Source of the DNA: Syntrophomonas sp. DTU018
Lineage (GTDB): Bacteria > Bacillota > Syntrophomonadia > Syntrophomonadales > Syntrophomonadaceae
Assembly (NCBI GenBank): GCA_001513155.1
Contig: LFSR01000034.1
Span: 21,000-84,999, forward strand
DNA: 64,000 bases
Direction of reading: 5' to 3'
A model generated the notes under the pieces. The model did not search any database, was not told the DNA's origin, and saw only the letters and a list, made by a program, of their open reading frames with translations. The translations under genes and the position numbers were made by a program. This document shows, piece by piece, positions 61,284 to 64,000 of the stretch (positions within the stretch are counted from its first letter, which is position 1; each line of letters begins with the position of its first letter).

Positions 61284-62525
61284 ATGAAAGTATATGTAAT
61301 CGGAGGCGGTCCAGCTGGTATGATGGCCGCCTGTTCCGCTGCTTATCACGGTGCACCGGTAACCCTGCTGGAAAAAATGGACCGTCTGGGACGTAAACTG
61401 AGTATTACCGGCAAAGGCCGGTGTAACCTTACCTCCGCTTTGGAACTGGATCAGTTTATTACCCGGGGTTATGCGGGTAACGGTCGGTTCCTGTACAGTT
61501 CACTGCATACTTTTTCCAACCGGGACCTGATGGATTTTTTCCAATCCCGGGGACTGCATCTGAAAGTGGAAAGGGGCCAGCGGGTTTTCCCGGTTTCAGA
61601 TCACGCCCATGATGTAGTAGAGATACTGCAGCAGGAACTGCGCAAGCTGAAAGTTGAAGTGATTACCAAAGCCCGGGTAGATTCCATTATACCCGAGGGA
61701 GAAGGGTTCAGGATTACCTGCGGATCCCGGCAGTATGACGCACCCAGAGTGATTGTAGCTACTGGCGGGCTTTCTTATCCGGGAACAGGTTCCACCGGGG
61801 ATGGATATAAATGGGCCCGCAGTCTGGGGCACCATGTGGTGGAACCCAGGCCCGGTCTGGTACCGCTGGTGGCCCGGGAAGACTGGATACCATCCCTTAA
61901 AGGCCTCACCTTGAAAAATGTGCAGGCCACCGCTTACCAGGCGGACGGTAAACGGATTAACAGTGAATTCGGCGAGATGCTGTTTACCCATTTCGGTCTG
62001 TCCGGGCCGATAATACTGAGCATGAGCCGGGATATAGGCCAGTATCTTTACAAAACCGGCCAGACCGTTAAAGTAACCATAGATTTGAAGCCGGCTTTGA
62101 CCCGGGAGCAGCTGGAAGCCCGGCTGCAGCGGGATTTAGACCGCTATGCCCGGCGGCATTTTGCCAACTCCCTGGATGACCTGCTGCCCCGCAGGCTTAT
62201 CCCGGTCATTGTAAGTTTAAGCGGCATTGATCCCCACCAGCAAAGCGGTCAAATCAGGAAAGAGGAGCGGCGCCGTCTGACGGAACTGCTTAAAGCCCTG
62301 CCGGTAACCATAACCGCCACCCGGCCGGTAGAGGAAGCCATCGTCACTGCTGGGGGGATTGATGTCAGAGAAGTCAATCCGCGGACTATGGAATCCTGCT
62401 TGCACCGGAACCTGTTTTTTGCCGGCGAAGTGCTGGATGTGGACGGGTATACAGGAGGGTTTAACCTGCAGGCGGCTTTTTCCACGGGTTATTTGGCCGG
62501 CAAGCACAGTGCCAGGATCGGTTAA
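61284..62525 (+). CDS. NAD(P)/FAD-dependent oxidoreductase, HI0933/BaiN family
   Basis: A 413-residue flavoprotein. The FAD-binding KVYVIGGGPAGMMAACSAAY, the family signature LGRKLSITGKGRCNLT, NGRFLYSSLHTFSN, VIVATGGLSYPGTGSTGDGY and the C-terminal GEVLDVDGYTGGFNLQAAFS are complete. Members include BaiN-type flavin oxidoreductases; substrate here is unknown. I choose ATG 61284; ATG 61275 and 61257 in frame are alternatives, with GGGAAGGG between them. Confidence 0.88.
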   Translation: MKVYVIGGGPAGMMAACSAAYHGAPVTLLEKMDRLGRKLSITGKGRCNLTSALELDQFITRGYAGNGRFLYSSLHTFSNRDLMDFFQSRGLHLKVERGQRVFPVSDHAHDVVEILQQELRKLKVEVITKARVDSIIPEGEGFRITCGSRQYDAPRVIVATGGLSYPGTGSTGDGYKWARSLGHHVVEPRPGLVPLVAREDWIPSLKGLTLKNVQATAYQADGKRINSEFGEMLFTHFGLSGPIILSMSRDIGQYLYKTGQTVKVTIDLKPALTREQLEARLQRDLDRYARRHFANSLDDLLPRRLIPVIVSLSGIDPHQQSGQIRKEERRRLTELLKALPVTITATRPVEEAIVTAGGIDVREVNPRTMESCLHRNLFFAGEVLDVDGYTGGFNLQAAFSTGYLAGKHSARIG

Positions 62526-62636
62526 AAATACTGAATTGTCCGACGTTTCAAGAAATGGCTGCGTTGATTTATTCAAGTAAGCGTGCTAATATTTGAGAGA
62601 ACATACATCTTACAAATGTTTGGAGGAACGGGGACA

Positions 62637-63521
62637 ATGGCCAAGAGTTCTATGAAGTACCAGGGATCAAAGGATTACATAGCTTCCGATGAATTGATGA
62701 ACAGTGTTAATATAGCTATCGCCCTGCAGAAACCTCTGCTGATCAAGGGAGAGCCAGGTACCGGCAAGACTATGCTGGCCAAAAGTATAGCTGATTCTCT
62801 GGGCAAGCGCCTCATTATCTGGAATATTAAATCAACTACCAAAGCTCAGGAAGGACTCTATGTCTATGATACGGTCCAGAGGCTGTACGACAGTCAGTTC
62901 GGCGATCATGACGTGTCCGATATCAAGCAGTATATAAAGCTGGGCAAGCTGGGAGAGGCCTTCACCTCCGATGAGCAGGTAGTTTTGCTAATCGATGAGA
63001 TTGACAAGGCTGACCTGGAGTTCCCCAATGATCTTCTCTGGGAATTGGATCAAATGAGCTTCTATATTCCCGAGACCCGGGAGACCATCGTTGCCAAGCA
63101 CCGGCCCATCGTTATTATCACCAGCAATGCGGAAAAAGAACTGCCGGACGCTTTCCTGCGCCGCTGTATTTTCCATTATATAGCCTTTCCTGATCCGGAA
63201 GGCATGGAGCGGATTGTCCGGGTGCACCATCCCAATATTGAAAAGCGCCTGCTGCAGCAAGCTCTGGAGACTTTTTACGCCCTGCGCAACGTGCCTAACA
63301 TTCAGAAAAAGCCCAGTACCAGTGAGCTGATTGATTGGCTGCAGGCACTGGTGGTGGGAGGAATCAGCCCCAATCGCATTAAACAGGAATTGCCCTTTTT
63401 AGGAGTGCTGCTGAAGAAGAACGAAGATCTGGATACCCTGTTAAACCACCTGCATGGAAAGACTCAGGCCAGTCGGCCTGTTCAGCCCTCCTACAGCTCC
63501 TTGAACCGTTATCGTTATTAA
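62637..63521 (+). CDS. MoxR-type AAA+ ATPase
   Basis: A 294-residue AAA+ ATPase. Walker A GEPGTGKTMLAKS, the Walker B VVLLIDEIDKADLEFPNDLL and sensor ITSNAEKELPDAFLRRCIFH are typical of the MoxR/CbbQ branch. In this family the ATPase works with a von Willebrand A protein to insert cofactors or activate enzymes (as CoxD with CoxE). The ATG at 62637 follows TGGAGGAACGGGGACA; an upstream start at 62583 lacks a ribosome site. A CoxE-like gene follows after 24 bases. Confidence 0.88.
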   Translation: MAKSSMKYQGSKDYIASDELMNSVNIAIALQKPLLIKGEPGTGKTMLAKSIADSLGKRLIIWNIKSTTKAQEGLYVYDTVQRLYDSQFGDHDVSDIKQYIKLGKLGEAFTSDEQVVLLIDEIDKADLEFPNDLLWELDQMSFYIPETRETIVAKHRPIVIITSNAEKELPDAFLRRCIFHYIAFPDPEGMERIVRVHHPNIEKRLLQQALETFYALRNVPNIQKKPSTSELIDWLQALVVGGISPNRIKQELPFLGVLLKKNEDLDTLLNHLHGKTQASRPVQPSYSSLNRYRY

Positions 63522-63545
63522 ATAAAAATAACAGGAATGATACCT

Positions 63546-64000
63546 ATGTTTACTAACTTCTTCTATACCCTTAAAAACTTTGGCGTACCAGTAACCATGA
63601 ACGAATGGCAAACCTTGCTGGAGGCTTTGGAAGCCGGCATGGCAGGTTCAAGCCTGACCGGGTTCTATTACCTGGCCCGGGCTATCCTGGTAAAGACGGA
63701 AGCTCATTACGACCGTTTTGATCTGGCCTTTGCCGCCTTTTTCAAGGATGTGGAGACCCCGGAAGGGCTGCCGGAAAAGATCTGGGAGTGGCTGGAAAAA
63801 GAGCTGCCCCCCCTGGAAATTACCGAAGAAATGCGCCGCAACCATCGCCAGCTGGATTTGGATGAACTAAGGCGCATGCTGGAAGAAAGACTGAAAGAAC
63901 AGAATGAAGAGCATCATGGAGGCAACTACTGGATTGGAACCGGGGGTACCTCCCCCTTTGGGCATTCCGGATATCACCCGGGAGGAATACGTATCGGCGG
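63546..64000 (+). CDS. CoxE-like VWA-domain protein (3' end outside window)
   Basis: The frame from ATG 63546 (weak AGGAATGA upstream) is open to the right edge, 151 codons. MFTNFFYTLKNFGVPVTMNE, WQTLLEALEAG and the later ARAILVKTEAHYDRFDLAFA match the N-terminus of CoxE/YehP-type proteins that precede a VWA domain; the VWA itself must lie beyond 64000. A Gly-rich linker (GTGGTSPFGHSGYHPGG) is at the window end. Pairs with the MoxR ATPase upstream. Confidence 0.8.
   Translation, partial: MFTNFFYTLKNFGVPVTMNEWQTLLEALEAGMAGSSLTGFYYLARAILVKTEAHYDRFDLAFAAFFKDVETPEGLPEKIWEWLEKELPPLEITEEMRRNHRQLDLDELRRMLEERLKEQNEEHHGGNYWIGTGGTSPFGHSGYHPGGIRIG

Overview
The window looks like chromosomal DNA of an anaerobic, fatty-acid-metabolising Firmicute, most like the Syntrophomonas group of Clostridia. 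This is inferred from gene content: four AMP-forming acyl-CoA synthetases, two acyl-CoA dehydrogenases, an aldehyde dehydrogenase/Fe-alcohol dehydrogenase pair, FdhD, a T-box leader, the Firmicute small genes YvrJ/DUF2922/DUF1659 and YmaF, and AGGAGG ribosome sites with frequent GTG/TTG starts. No rRNA, tRNA, CRISPR array, prophage or transposase gene was seen.

Layout. 1-9.1 kb: TetR-type regulator (cut by the left edge), a frameshifted acyl-CoA synthetase, a second synthetase, an SDR remnant, a deoxynucleotidase, an AidB-like acyl-CoA dehydrogenase and a third synthetase on the minus strand. 9.5-12.2 kb: aldehyde and alcohol dehydrogenase operon. 12.3-20 kb: an unusual GAF/ATP-grasp/nucleotidyltransferase protein, glutamate dehydrogenase, a secernin-type peptidase and glycerate kinase. 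20-25.8 kb: purine permease, FdhD, a KtrA/KtrB potassium system, a His-rich YmaF protein and a small winged-helix protein. 25.9-28.5 kb: polar amino acid ABC transporter. 28.5-41.7 kb: fourth acyl-CoA synthetase, a chemoreceptor, the YvrJ/DUF2922/DUF1659 set, a long acyl-CoA dehydrogenase, an MBL-fold hydrolase, tiny membrane proteins, a lone pyruvate-kinase C-terminal domain protein, an HD-GYP protein and a 662-aa orphan. 42.0-54.1 kb: a complete branched-chain amino acid operon, Ile-type T-box then ilvD-ilvB-ilvN-ilvC-leuA-leuC-leuD-leuB-cimA. 54.2-64 kb: a ComK-like protein, a small helical protein, an SMC-like ATPase coupled to a receiver-less OmpR-type DNA-binding protein, a sugar nucleotidyltransferase, a second chemoreceptor, a BaiN-type flavoprotein, and a MoxR ATPase with a CoxE-like protein cut by the right edge.

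How the genes fit together. The acyl-CoA synthetases and dehydrogenases would activate and oxidise fatty acids. The ilv/leu/cim operon contains every step from pyruvate to 2-oxobutyrate by the citramalate route plus the shared Ile/Val steps, and an apparent ATC specifier puts it under isoleucine control. Two dispersed repeat families occupy most long intergenic gaps. Family A (half-unit beginning tgtcatYgcgag and ending atctc, some copies bounded by inverted ends like cagactgtcaaaaaag) resembles a MITE; one copy lies between two identical hairpins and an array separates leuC from leuD. Family B appears near 12.3, 36.3 and 41.9 kb.

The strongest candidates for something undescribed are the ATPase/winged-helix pair at 55.3-57.7 kb and the 1063-aa GAF/ATP-grasp/nucleotidyltransferase protein at 12.7-15.9 kb.
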